A stretch of 16,267 bases of DNA, from the NCBI GenBank assembly GCA_051648405.1, contig JBOFFC010000167.1, positions 1-16,267 of the forward strand, written 5' to 3'. The notes below the pieces were generated by a model. That model searched no databases. It was given only the letters and a program-made list of their open reading frames with translations, and was not told the origin of the DNA. The translations under genes and the position numbers were made by a program. Positions within the stretch are counted from its first letter, which is position 1. The number at the start of each line of letters is the position of its first letter. This document shows positions 5,394 through 13,442 of this stretch, one piece after another. Origin of the DNA: JBOFFC01 sp051648405. Lineage in GTDB: Bacteria; Planctomycetota; Planctomycetia; Pirellulales; Lacipirellulaceae.

Positions 5394-8306
5394 TCAATCC
5401 TCCTCCATCGCCGCCTCTTCGGCGTCGAGGGCGGCTTGCGCCTCGTCGCGCCGTCGGAAGGCCTCGGCCAGGGCGCGGCCGGTGGCCGACTCGGCGCACG
5501 CGGCGACTTTCTCGGGGGGGCCCTGCACGACGACCCGCCCCCCCTCGGCCGCGGCGCCGGGGCCGAGGTCGATGATCCAGTCGGCGGCCATCATCATCGG
5601 CACGTTGTGCTCGATCACGACCAGCGAGTGCCCCACGTCGAGCAGCGCGCCGAAGCAATCGACGAGCCGTTCGACGTCCGAGAAATGCAGGCCGGTGGTT
5701 GGCTCGTCGAGGACGAACAAGGTCCGCGCCGCTTGCTTGGCCGCGAGCCGCCCGGCGAGCTTCAGCCGCTGCGCCTCGCCCCCCGAGAGGGTGCTCGCCG
5801 GCTGGCCCAACTGCAAGTAGTCGAGCCCGACGTCGATCAGGGTCCGCAGTTTGTGCTGCACCTTGGGCTCGCCGCGGAAGAAGCGGAACGCCTCGTGGGC
5901 CGTCATCTCGAGGACCTCCGAGACGTCACGCTGGCGGTACTTCACGTCGAGGACTTCGTTGCGGTAGCGCCGGCCGTCGCACTCGCGGCACTTCATGAAG
6001 ATGTCGGCCAGGAACTGCATGTCGATCTCGACGTAGCCGGCGCCCTGGCAGGCGTCGCAGCGCCCCCCATCGACGTTGAAGCTGAAGTGGCTCGCCGTGA
6101 AGCCCCGTGCTTTCGCGTCGGGCTGCTCGGCGAACACACTCCGGATGGGGTCGAACGCCTTGATGTAGGTCACGGGGTTTGAGCGCGGCGAGCGACCGAT
6201 CGGCTGCTGATCGACCAGCACCACTTCGTCGATCAGCTTGCCGCCGAGCAGGTCGGCGTAGGGGAGGGGACGCTCGTCGTCGCCACGCGGCTCGGCGTTG
6301 GTGGCGGCCCCCTTGAGGCGTTCCGCGAGCGCGGGGACGAGCGTCCTGCGGACGAGGCTGCTCTTGCCGGCGCCGCTGACCCCCGTCACGACGCACAGCA
6401 GGCCGAGCGGGAACTCGACGTCGAGCCCCGCAAGGTTCGCCCCCTGCGCGCCGAGCAGCGTGATCGAGCCGTGCTTGGGGGCGCGTCGCGTCGCCGCGGT
6501 CGCGCGGATCGAACGCCGCCCGGCGAGCCAATCCCCCGTCCGGCTGGCGCGGCACTCGACCATCTCGGCCGGCGTGCCCGTGAACACCACCGTCCCCCCT
6601 TCGACCCCCGCTTGGGGGCCGAATTCGACGACGTGGTCCGCCGCCCGGAGCGCGCTCTCCTCGTGCTCGACGACGACCACCGTGTTGCCCCGGTCGCGTA
6701 GCCGCGTGATCGCGCCGGTGAGCGACTCGACGTCCCTCGGGTGGAGGCCGGTCGAGGGTTCGTCGAGCACGTAGAGCATATCGACGAGGCTCGAGCCGAG
6801 CGTGGCCGTCATCGCGACGCGCTGCGCCTCGCCCGTGCTGAGCGTCCGCAGGGTGCGGTCGAGCGTCAGGTAACCGACCCCCACCTCGGCGAGGTAGGCG
6901 AGCCGAGCGTCGACCGCCGAAGCGAGCGTCTCGGTGAGCCGCTCGGCGCCCGCCACGGGCGGCAACGCGCGGAGCCACGCGCGGGCTTCGCGGACTTCCA
7001 GTCGCATCACGTCGGCGTAGCTCGCGTCCCCGAGTCGCAGCGCGAGCGCCTCGGGTTTCAGCCGCGAGCCGTGGCACGCGTCGCACGGCCGGTAGCTGCG
7101 CCAGCGGCTGAGGAACACGCGGAGGTGCATCTTGTACTTCCGCCGTTCGAGCCAGCGGAAGAAACCGTCGAGCCCGCCGAAGTCGTGCTCGGCCGACCCC
7201 TCGACGACGACGCGAACCTCGTCGGGGGTGAGCTCGGCGAACGGCACGTCGGTGCGGAGCCCCACCTTCGGCGCGAGCTTCAGCAGCTCGGCCAGCTCGT
7301 GCTCGTAGGCGGGCGTGTTCCACGGCGCGACGGCGCCTTCCTTGAGCGACTTGCCGCGGTCGGGGACCACCAGCCCCATGTCGGTCTCGACGACGCTGCC
7401 GAACCCCTCGCAGCGCGGGCAGGCGCCCAAGGGGCTGTTGAAGTTCAGCAGTTGCGGCTCGGGCTTGGGGAACTCGCGGCCGCAGCCGTTGCAGCGCATC
7501 CGTGTGTCGTAGCGCGCGACGCGCCACGGCTGCCCATCGATCTCGATCGTCCCCCCGTCGCCCCCCGATTGGCGGAGCAGCACGCAGGCCCCGTCGCCGC
7601 CGTCGAGCGCCCCCTCGACGCTCTCCGCGAGTCGCTCGCGATCGACGCGTCCTCCGGTGATCCGCTCGGTGACGACGAAGAGCTCCGCGCCGTCGGCGAG
7701 GTGCAAGTCGCTCGCCGCCGCGAGCTCCACGGTCCGCCCCGCGGCGATCGCGCGGACGTAACCTTGGTCAACCAGCTCGGCGAGCGCCCGCCCCGCTTCG
7801 GGCCCCGCCGCCAGCGTCCGCGCGAAGCCGAGCATCGCGCGTTCCCCGTCGGCGAACTGCGCGACGTCGTCGGTGATCGTCTCGGCCGAGTCTTGCCGCA
7901 CTGCGCGATCGCAGTCGGGGCAGACCACCCCGCCGAGCGCCGCGAACAGAACGCGCAGGTGGTCGGCCACTTCGGTCGCCGTCGCAACGGTCGAGCGGTT
8001 CGAGCGGGCCGCCACGCCGCGCGTGACGGCGATCGCCGGGGGGAGCCCGTCGATCCGCTCGACATCCGGCTTGTCGAGCTGCTCGAGGAACTGCCGCGTG
8101 TAGGGGCTGAAACTCTCGATGTAGCGGCGCTGTCCCTCGGCGTAGAGGGTGTCGATCGCCATCGACGTCTTTCCGCTCCCCGAGGCGCCGCAGAACACCA
8201 CCAGCTTGTTGCGCGGGAGGTCGAGGTCCACGTCGCGCAGGTTGTGCGTCGCCGCGCCGCGGACGCGGATCCAGGCGTCGTTGTCCGTCGCGGCGTCGCG
8301 GGGCAT
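5394..8306 (-). CDS. uvrA: UvrA-family excinuclease ABC subunit A
   Basis: Tandem ABC ATPase that detects bulky DNA lesions and loads UvrB in nucleotide excision repair. From the ATG at 8304-8306 it has 970 residues (E. coli 940). Visible: Walker A1 GASGSGKT (40-47); CPDC (129-132); UvrB-binding zinc module C272/C275 and C296/C299; CDAC (408-411); first signature LSTGE (489-493) and Walker B YVLDEP (512-517); Walker A2 GVSGAGKS (642-649); the damage-binding zinc finger C750/C753 and C773/C776; second signature LSGGE (840-844); Walker B2 FVLDEP (864-869). The first signature has Thr for the usual Gly, while the second is canonical, so this may be a paralogue rather than the main housekeeping UvrA. 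The frame is open another 33 residues upstream to 8405, but that stretch is low-complexity and overlaps the ligA control region; family homology begins at WIRVRGA just after the chosen Met. The Glu-rich C-terminal tail is variable. Divergent from ligA. Confidence 0.93.
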   Translation of the reverse strand: MPRDAATDNDAWIRVRGAATHNLRDVDLDLPRNKLVVFCGASGSGKTSMAIDTLYAEGQRRYIESFSPYTRQFLEQLDKPDVERIDGLPPAIAVTRGVAARSNRSTVATATEVADHLRVLFAALGGVVCPDCDRAVRQDSAETITDDVAQFADGERAMLGFARTLAAGPEAGRALAELVDQGYVRAIAAGRTVELAAASDLHLADGAELFVVTERITGGRVDRERLAESVEGALDGGDGACVLLRQSGGDGGTIEIDGQPWRVARYDTRMRCNGCGREFPKPEPQLLNFNSPLGACPRCEGFGSVVETDMGLVVPDRGKSLKEGAVAPWNTPAYEHELAELLKLAPKVGLRTDVPFAELTPDEVRVVVEGSAEHDFGGLDGFFRWLERRKYKMHLRVFLSRWRSYRPCDACHGSRLKPEALALRLGDASYADVMRLEVREARAWLRALPPVAGAERLTETLASAVDARLAYLAEVGVGYLTLDRTLRTLSTGEAQRVAMTATLGSSLVDMLYVLDEPSTGLHPRDVESLTGAITRLRDRGNTVVVVEHEESALRAADHVVEFGPQAGVEGGTVVFTGTPAEMVECRASRTGDWLAGRRSIRATAATRRAPKHGSITLLGAQGANLAGLDVEFPLGLLCVVTGVSGAGKSSLVRRTLVPALAERLKGAATNAEPRGDDERPLPYADLLGGKLIDEVVLVDQQPIGRSPRSNPVTYIKAFDPIRSVFAEQPDAKARGFTASHFSFNVDGGRCDACQGAGYVEIDMQFLADIFMKCRECDGRRYRNEVLDVKYRQRDVSEVLEMTAHEAFRFFRGEPKVQHKLRTLIDVGLDYLQLGQPASTLSGGEAQRLKLAGRLAAKQAARTLFVLDEPTTGLHFSDVERLVDCFGALLDVGHSLVVIEHNVPMMMAADWIIDLGPGAAAEGGRVVVQGPPEKVAACAESATGRALAEAFRRRDEAQAALDAEEAAMEED

Positions 8307-8424
8307 GCTTGCGGGCGTGGTTGGGTGTGGGGGAATCCCGTACGATACCCGCCTCGCGGGGGGCGACCCAGAGGCGGCCCCCCCCGCGCAACGGGCGTCA
8401 GCCACCCCGCCGGAGCGAGCAACG
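8307..8424. promoter_or_regulatory. Divergent uvrA-ligA control region with competing hairpins
   Basis: 118 bp serving both genes. TACGAT (8341-8346, plus) and TATCGT (8347-8342, minus) are overlapping -10-like hexamers, neither with a strong -35. Two mutually exclusive stems share base 8355: CCGCCTC/GAGGCGG (8349-8355 with 8371-8377) and CGCGGGGGG/CCCCCCGCG (8355-8363 with 8380-8388). They would lie in the ligA leader if transcription starts near 8353. Promoter assignment is weak; the hairpins are plain. Confidence 0.4.
8411..8415 (+). promoter_or_regulatory. Ribosome binding site fixing the ligA start
   Basis: CGGAG lies 9 bases before GTG at 8425-8427. The frame is open back to 8149, but that upstream part overlaps uvrA, and family homology begins only after this GTG. 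Confidence 0.6.
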
Positions 8425-10767
8425 GTGAACCCGATCGCGGAACAGGTCGAACGCCTCCGCGCCGAGGTCCGGCTGCACGACCGGCGGTACTACGTCGATG
8501 CGGCGCCGACGATCAGCGACCGTGAGTACGACCGCCTGATCGACGAGCTGCGCCAGCTCGAGGCGGCCCACCCCGAGCTGGTGACCGACGACAGCCCGAC
8601 GCAGCGCGTGGGGGGCGAGCCGCTGGAGGCGTTTCGCACGGTCGCGCACCGTCGGCGGATGTACTCGATCGACAACTCGTACGACGCCGAGGAGCTCACC
8701 AAGTGGGCCCGGCGCGTCTTCGAGGCGATCGATCCGGAGGTCCTTTCTGCCGACGCGGGGGTCGCCGAGATCGACGCCGAGGTCGAAGGCCTCAAGGGGC
8801 AGCGCGACGAAGCGGCCAAAGCGCGCCGCGCGGAGTTCGAGTCGGCGCGCGAGTCCCTCAAGCGGCAACGCGAGGAGCGCCTCGCCTGGGCCGAGCAAGC
8901 CGGCTACCCGATCGACGGCGGCTACACGGCCGAGCCGAAGGTCGATGGCGTCGCAGCGAGCCTGCGCTATGAACGGGGGCGCTTCGTGCAGGGGCTGACG
9001 CGCGGCGACGGGGTCCGCGGCGACGACGTCACGCAGAACCTCCGCACGCTGCGCTGCGTGCCGCTGCTACTCGACGGCGACGCTCCCCCCGACGTGTTCG
9101 AGGTCCGCGCCGAAGTCTACATGCCGCGCGGCGAGTTCGACCGCATCAACCGCGAGGCCCAGGCCGACGGCGAAGAGCCCTTCGTCAACCCGCGTAACGC
9201 GACCGCGGGGACGCTCAAGCTGCTCGACCCGGCGATCGTCGCCCGACGGGGGTTGCGGATGGTCGTCCACGGCCGCGGCGAGGCCGAGGCCTTCCGCGCC
9301 GGCAGCGCGCCGACGACGCACTGGGAGCTGGTCGAAGTGAGCGCCCAATTCGGCCTCCCCACGAGCTCGCTCGCGGAGCGAGCATCCGACACCCACGCGC
9401 TGCTCGACTACATCGGCCGCTTCGAGCGGACGAAGGATTCGCTCGACTACGGCGTCGATGGCGTCGTGGTGAAGGTCAATCGCTTCGACCTGCAGGACGC
9501 CCTGGGGTTCACGTCGAAGTTCCCGCGCTGGTGCCTCGCCTACAAGTACGCCACCGAGCAGGCGGCGACCAAGCTGCTCGACATCGAGTGGCAGATGGGG
9601 AAGACCGGCAAGCTCACGCCGCGCGCGAAGATGGAGCCGGTGTTCGTCGCCGGCACGACCGTTCAGCACGCGACGCTCCACAACGTCGGCGAGCTGCGTC
9701 GCAAGGACGTGCGCCTCGGCGACACGGTGATCGTCGAGAAGGCGGGGGAAATCATCCCCCAGGTGGTGCGGGTGCTCACGGAGCACCGACCGCCGAGCGC
9801 GCAGCCGGTCGTGCTGCCGACCGAGTGCCCGTCGTGCGGGGCGGTGCTCGAAGTCGAGTTCGACCAGCGACGCCAGGGGGAGATCGACGGCTGGCCGGCG
9901 AAGCTCGCCCGCGAGCGGATCCGCGCCGAAAAGAACGGCGCTCCGTTCGAGCCCCCCGCCCAGCCAGCGCCCCTCTGCGAGCTCGACGAGTCGGGCCGCT
10001 ACTGCCCCAACCCCGAGTGCCCCGCGCAGCTGATGCAGCGGCTGTGGCACTTCGCGGCCCGCGGCCAGATGGAGATCGAGGGGCTGGGCGAGAAGGTGAT
10101 CGAGCAGTTGCTCGCCGCCGGCCTTGTCGGCGGGTACGGCGACCTCTACCGCCTCCACACGCGGCGCGCAGAGCTCGTCGCCCTCGAGCGGATGGCCAAC
10201 AAGAAAGTCGACAACCTGCTCGCCGGGATCGAGGCCTCAAAGGCCCGCGGCCTTGCCAGGGCGCTGGCCGGGCTGGGGATTCGCCACGTCGGATCGACCG
10301 TGTCGCGGGTGCTGGCCGACCACTACCGCTCGATCGACGCGCTCGTCGCGGCCGACGAAGCGGGCCTGACGGGGTTCCGCGTCCGCGGCGGGGAGTCGGG
10401 CGTGGGCCCCGAGATCGCCCGCTCGCTCGTCGAGTTCCTCCACGGCGAGCGCGGCCGGGCAGTGATCGACGACCTGCGGCGCGAAGGGGTCGTGATGGAG
10501 GCGCCCGACGACGCGCAGGGCGAGCTCGTGGGGCCGCTCGTCGGAAAGACGCTCGTCGTAACCGGCACGCTCACCCGCTACAGCCGCAACGGGATCGAAG
10601 AGCTGATCGCCCGCCTCGGAGGGAAGGCGACCGGCAGTGTCTCGAAGGGGACCGACTACCTGGTCGTGGGCGAGAAGGCGGGGAGCAAGCTCGCCAAGGC
10701 CGAGGAGCTCGGAGTCCGGGTCCTGACCGAGGACGAGTTTGACAAACTCATCGCCGGGGCGGAGTGA
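8425..10767 (+). CDS. ligA: NAD+-dependent DNA ligase LigA with two insertions
   Basis: Seals nicks in replication and repair using NAD+, via a lysyl-AMP intermediate. 780 residues against about 670 in E. coli. Order: domain Ia with YDRLIDEL (35-42) and DSPTQRVG (56-63); adenylation domain with KVDG (K172 the AMP acceptor), TRGDG (192-196), NPRNATAGTLK (255-265), and DGVVVKV (345-351); OB fold with KLTPRA (396-401); zinc finger; helix-hairpin-helix region (about 550-690); BRCT domain (about 697-780) with GKTLVVTGTL. Two insertions: residues about 108-160 just before the KVDG motif, Lys/Arg/Glu-rich and probably coiled coil, and about 45 residues inside the zinc finger between C468/C471 and C527/C532. 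The GTG start matches the family N-terminus (NPIAEQVERLR). Divergent from the uvrA-like gene, so a repair pairing is plausible; nadC, 182 bp downstream on the same strand, is separated by an inverted repeat. Confidence 0.97.
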   Translation: MNPIAEQVERLRAEVRLHDRRYYVDAAPTISDREYDRLIDELRQLEAAHPELVTDDSPTQRVGGEPLEAFRTVAHRRRMYSIDNSYDAEELTKWARRVFEAIDPEVLSADAGVAEIDAEVEGLKGQRDEAAKARRAEFESARESLKRQREERLAWAEQAGYPIDGGYTAEPKVDGVAASLRYERGRFVQGLTRGDGVRGDDVTQNLRTLRCVPLLLDGDAPPDVFEVRAEVYMPRGEFDRINREAQADGEEPFVNPRNATAGTLKLLDPAIVARRGLRMVVHGRGEAEAFRAGSAPTTHWELVEVSAQFGLPTSSLAERASDTHALLDYIGRFERTKDSLDYGVDGVVVKVNRFDLQDALGFTSKFPRWCLAYKYATEQAATKLLDIEWQMGKTGKLTPRAKMEPVFVAGTTVQHATLHNVGELRRKDVRLGDTVIVEKAGEIIPQVVRVLTEHRPPSAQPVVLPTECPSCGAVLEVEFDQRRQGEIDGWPAKLARERIRAEKNGAPFEPPAQPAPLCELDESGRYCPNPECPAQLMQRLWHFAARGQMEIEGLGEKVIEQLLAAGLVGGYGDLYRLHTRRAELVALERMANKKVDNLLAGIEASKARGLARALAGLGIRHVGSTVSRVLADHYRSIDALVAADEAGLTGFRVRGGESGVGPEIARSLVEFLHGERGRAVIDDLRREGVVMEAPDDAQGELVGPLVGKTLVVTGTLTRYSRNGIEELIARLGGKATGSVSKGTDYLVVGEKAGSKLAKAEELGVRVLTEDEFDKLIAGAE

Positions 10768-10775
10768 CAGGAAGC

Positions 10776-10920
10776 AACCACAGATGAACACGGATGAACA
10801 CAGATTCGTCCGGCGGTGGTGGACCGTTGAACTCCGTTAACGCCTTGATCGATAGCTTGGGAGAAGTTGCCGGTGGTCGGCCGTATCCTCATCTGCGTTC
10901 ATCTGTGTCCCTCTGTGGTT
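10776..10920. repeat. Large imperfect inverted repeat between ligA and nadC
   Basis: The left arm (10776-10806) begins AACCACAGATGAACAC and carries GATGAACAC-type subrepeats. The right arm (10890-10920) ends CCCTCTGTGGTT and, when complemented, matches the left arm at 26 of 31 positions. The 83-bp centre has no gene. The arms are much richer in A+T than the surroundings. Similar 'AACCACAGA...' intergenic palindromes recur in several bacterial genomes, as I recall them, including planctomycetes, suggesting a REP/MITE-like dispersed element. It lies 6 bp after the ligA stop and may act as an mRNA 3' structure. Confidence 0.8.
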
Positions 10921-10949
10921 CCCGTCTCTCTTCGCAGCCGGTAGACCCG

Positions 10950-11894
10950 ATGCCGACCGAATTCCGTGCCGTTGACTGGGAAGAAGACCTGGTGCGCGAC
11001 TGCCGCGTGGTCGTGCGGCTGGCGCTCCGCGAGGACGTCGCCGGCGAGCGCGACTGGACCAGTTGGGCGATCGTCGGCGCCGACCGACGCGGCGCGGCCG
11101 ACGTCGTGGCCCGCGAGTCGGGTGTGGTGGTCGGCGTGAAGGTCGCGGCGCTCGTGCTCGACGAGGCGCGCGCCGACGCGACGTGGACCGCCGCCGTCGC
11201 CGACGGCGACTCGGTGGACCGGGGGACCGTGGTCGGGCGGCTCGAGGGCTCGGCCCGCGACCTGCTTACGTGCGAGCGGGTCTTGCTCAACTTCATGGGG
11301 CGGCTCTCAGGGATCGCGACGCTCGCGTCGCGCTACGTCGCCGCCGTCGCCGGGACCAAGGCTCGGCTCTACGACACGCGGAAGACGACCCCCGGTTGGC
11401 GCCTATTAGAGAAGTACGCCGTCCGCTGCGGAGGGGCTTGGAACCACCGCACGGGGCTCTACGACGCGGTGTTGATCAAGGACAACCACCTCGCGCTGGC
11501 GTGCGAAGAGCGGCTCGGCCCCGCGGCGGCGGTCGAACTTGCGCGCCGCGCCATCGCAGCGGAGGCCCCCGGTCGCGTCCCCACGATGGTCCTTGAGGTC
11601 GAGGTCGATACCCTCGACCAGCTCCGCGACGTGCTAGCGGCCCGGCCCGACGTCGTGCTGCTCGACAACATGCATCCCTCGACGCTCGCCGAGGCGGTCG
11701 CGATCCGCGACGCGCAGGCCCCGGGGGTCGTCCTCGAGGCGTCGGGCGGGGTCCGGCTGGAGACGGTGGGCGCCATCGCCGCCTCGGGGATCGACCGAAT
11801 CAGCGTCGGCGCCCTGACGCACTCGGCGAGGGGGCTCGATTTGGGTCTCGATTGGCGGTCGGGTCCGCCCCAATCCCCCCGCGGCCGGCCGTAG
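10950..11894 (+). CDS. nadC: Nicotinate-nucleotide pyrophosphorylase (quinolinate phosphoribosyltransferase)
   Basis: Converts quinolinate and PRPP to nicotinate mononucleotide, CO2 and PPi in de novo NAD synthesis. 314 residues, near the family's usual 280-300. Visible: ERVLLNFMGRLSGIAT (109-124), DTRKTTPGWR (142-151) with R144/K145, EKYAVRCGGAWNHR (154-167), LIKDNH (175-180) with K177, EVEV (216-219), LLDNM (237-241), EASGGV (263-268) and ISVGALTHSA (284-293); these are the substrate- and phosphate-binding segments of NadC. The frame is open upstream to 10794, but that part is read from the inverted repeat, so the ATG at 10950-10952 is chosen; its ribosome site is weak. The last residues (PPQSPRGRP) are encoded by a direct repeat that continues past the stop. 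No nadA or nadB nearby. Confidence 0.96.
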   Translation: MPTEFRAVDWEEDLVRDCRVVVRLALREDVAGERDWTSWAIVGADRRGAADVVARESGVVVGVKVAALVLDEARADATWTAAVADGDSVDRGTVVGRLEGSARDLLTCERVLLNFMGRLSGIATLASRYVAAVAGTKARLYDTRKTTPGWRLLEKYAVRCGGAWNHRTGLYDAVLIKDNHLALACEERLGPAAAVELARRAIAAEAPGRVPTMVLEVEVDTLDQLRDVLAARPDVVLLDNMHPSTLAEAVAIRDAQAPGVVLEASGGVRLETVGAIAASGIDRISVGALTHSARGLDLGLDWRSGPPQSPRGRP

Positions 11895-11917
11895 CCTACC
11901 AGCGGCCGGCCGTAGCC
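11881..11917. repeat. 16-bp direct repeat spanning the nadC stop codon
   Basis: GCGGCCGGCCGTAGCC occurs at 11881-11896 and 11902-11917, 21 bp apart. The nadC stop TAG (11892-11894) is inside the first copy. A GGGCGC/GCGCCC hairpin (11925-11930 with 11934-11939, 3-base loop) follows, without a T tract. Confidence 0.7.
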
Positions 11918-12635
11918 CACCCCTGGGCGCCGTGCGCCCCCGCACGAGCGTTACGGCCGATAAACCCTTCCCCGCCATAAAAGTCATTGACACGGGGGCG
12001 TCGGCGGTTACCGTAGGGAGAGTGCCGACGCAGCGCGGCCTCTTATTGCGCTATCTGCCAAAAGGCGAGTCGTCCTCATGAGTGTCAACCCGGCGGCGGC
12101 GGAGCGATCCGCTGTGCAGCCAGCGCGGCATTCGTGAGATCGGCTCCCCTCTCAAAAGCCCCCCGGGTCAGACCGCGGTGAGGCGACTGCGGGGTGGGTA
12201 GCCCCGGCTTGGTCATCAAGGTTTGGTTGACCCAGGTTTGGTGGTCCCCGATTGATCGAAGCGATCGGTGTCGTGGCGCTTTGGCGCCCGTCCGACGCCC
12301 TGGTGGTCACGGCCCCCTCGCTCTCCGCAAAACTCGGCCTCGCTGCGCGCGCTCCTTTGGGGGCAGGCCCAGCGAGCTAGGCCCCCCCGTTCAGGGGCCA
12401 GCCACGCCGCCGGCATCTCTAGGCCCCTACGCCGAGCCGTCCCCCTCTTTGCGGGACAGCTCGCGTCTCTCGGGCCCCTCGCCAGTCCGATCGCTCCGCA
12501 CGGTTCGCGTCTTCGCCGCGGCCCGTGCGAAGCGACCAGGCGATCCCCCGTTCGATCCCCGTGCATTCCTTCGCATTCCCGTTTGTTCCACGCCCCGCGG
12601 CGAAGCCCGCCGCGAGGCCCTCTTGAGGCGCCACC
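11895..12635. other. 740-bp gene-poor region upstream of the second PEP-CTERM gene
   Basis: No convincing protein gene on either strand. Items seen: TTGACA at 11987-11992 with a poor -10 (TACCGT, 12009-12014, 16-bp spacer); a perfect inverted repeat GCGTCGGC/GCCGACGC (11998-12005 with 12024-12031); a 19-codon frame ATG 12078 to TGA 12137 preceded by AAAGGCGAG; a GGTTTGGT direct repeat around 12219-12240; a GGCGC/GCGCC hairpin (12275-12279 with 12284-12288); and GCGGCG/CGCCGC (12597-12602 with 12608-12613) just before the PEP-CTERM ribosome site. The 12140-12630 part is strongly C-rich on the plus strand. It could hold an untranslated leader or small RNA. Confidence 0.5.
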
Positions 12636-13442
12636 ATGAAGAACACGATGAACATCAGCTCTTGGCTCCGTGCGGCAGTCTTGGTTAGTTCGGTCTCCAC
12701 GGCGGGCGCGAGCCACGCGGTCGCGACGCTCAACTTCAGCAGCATCGAGACCGTGCTCGCCGATCCGAGCGACTCGATGTCGAAGATGCACGCCTCGTGG
12801 GTCGGCTGGCAGACGCAGGTCTACGAGTACAACATGCCCTTCATCAAGCTCGAGAACACGGCCGATTCGCCGGCGATCCTGCAGTACAAGATGACGATCG
12901 GCGACAAGAACTACCGCTTCTCGAACGAGTTCAAGAACAAGGCCAAGACCAACTCGTGGGACATCCCCGCGAATGGCGCGTTCGCTCTCCTAGGGAAGTC
13001 GACCCCCAGCATCTCGTTCACGTCGCTCGTCGAGGACGGCGACGACACGCTCGTCCTGAACTTCGGCAACGGCGGCCTGCAGCCGGGCCAGCGCGTGATC
13101 TTCCAGGTGGACATCGCCCCGAACGCCGGCGCGACCAACATGCAGATGTTCTCCCCTTACACGTCGGTGTTCTTCACCCCCAACGGCCACTCGACCACCA
13201 ACAACTCGGTGATCACGATCGACTACGCCGGGGTCACGCCGAACTCCGTTGTCACGCTGCCGAACTTCGCGATCGACAGCAGCGCGGTGGTCTCGTTGTC
13301 GACTCCGCGGCCGTACAACCAGATGCAGATGGTGCCGGTGTTCCCCGACACGACGATCCCTTCGATCCCCGAGCCGGCTTCGCTGGCGCTGGTGGCGTCG
13401 GTGCTGGGGCTGGCGACGGGTCGCCGCGGCCGCGGCTGCTGA
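12636..13442 (+). CDS. PEP-CTERM anchored exported protein, 268 aa
   Basis: Signal peptide with a hydrophobic core (12-23) and probable cleavage after ASHA (25-28) or VA (30). The C-terminal PEP-CTERM signal is IPEP (244-247), a short hydrophobic helix (248-260), then GRRGRGC. The mature part is about 215 residues, rich in Asn, Ser, Thr and Phe with beta-strand patterning (YKMTIGDKNYRFSNEFKNK at 84-102; LNFGNGGLQPGQRVIFQVDI at 141-160); no known catalytic motif, and the only Cys is the last residue. Sorting presumably by an exosortase encoded elsewhere. The ATG is preceded by TTGAGG (12622-12627) at 8-base spacing; M5 is an alternative. It is not related to the smaller PEP-CTERM protein of this window beyond the sorting tail. 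Confidence 0.87.
   Translation: MKNTMNISSWLRAAVLVSSVSTAGASHAVATLNFSSIETVLADPSDSMSKMHASWVGWQTQVYEYNMPFIKLENTADSPAILQYKMTIGDKNYRFSNEFKNKAKTNSWDIPANGAFALLGKSTPSISFTSLVEDGDDTLVLNFGNGGLQPGQRVIFQVDIAPNAGATNMQMFSPYTSVFFTPNGHSTTNNSVITIDYAGVTPNSVVTLPNFAIDSSAVVSLSTPRPYNQMQMVPVFPDTTIPSIPEPASLALVASVLGLATGRRGRGC

Noticed and set aside
8307..8405. 33-codon upstream extension of uvrA
   Set aside because: Low-complexity Pro/Ala/Gly sequence over the divergent promoter region; UvrA homology starts just after the Met at 8306.
8149..8424. 92-codon upstream extension of ligA
   Set aside because: Overlaps uvrA and the shared control region; homology to LigA starts at GTG 8425 with a good ribosome site.
6741..8525. 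594-codon open frame on the plus strand opposite uvrA
   Set aside because: Antisense shadow of a G+C-rich gene; product is Arg/Glu/Ala-rich with no motif, while the minus frame encodes all UvrA motifs.
9067..10158. 363-codon minus-strand frame inside ligA
   Set aside because: Antisense of conserved LigA domains; no recognisable motif or ribosome site.
10794..10949. 52-codon upstream extension of nadC
   Set aside because: Translated from the inverted repeat; NadC homology begins after ATG 10950.
12211..12245. Tandem GGTTTGGT repeat as a mobile-element end
   Set aside because: Only two short imperfect copies, no terminal inverted repeats and no transposase nearby.
12216..12791. 191-codon minus-strand frame in the gap before the second PEP-CTERM gene
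   Set aside because: Arg/Gly-rich, overlaps the signal peptide region of a supported gene, no motif; may be a chance frame over repetitive sequence.
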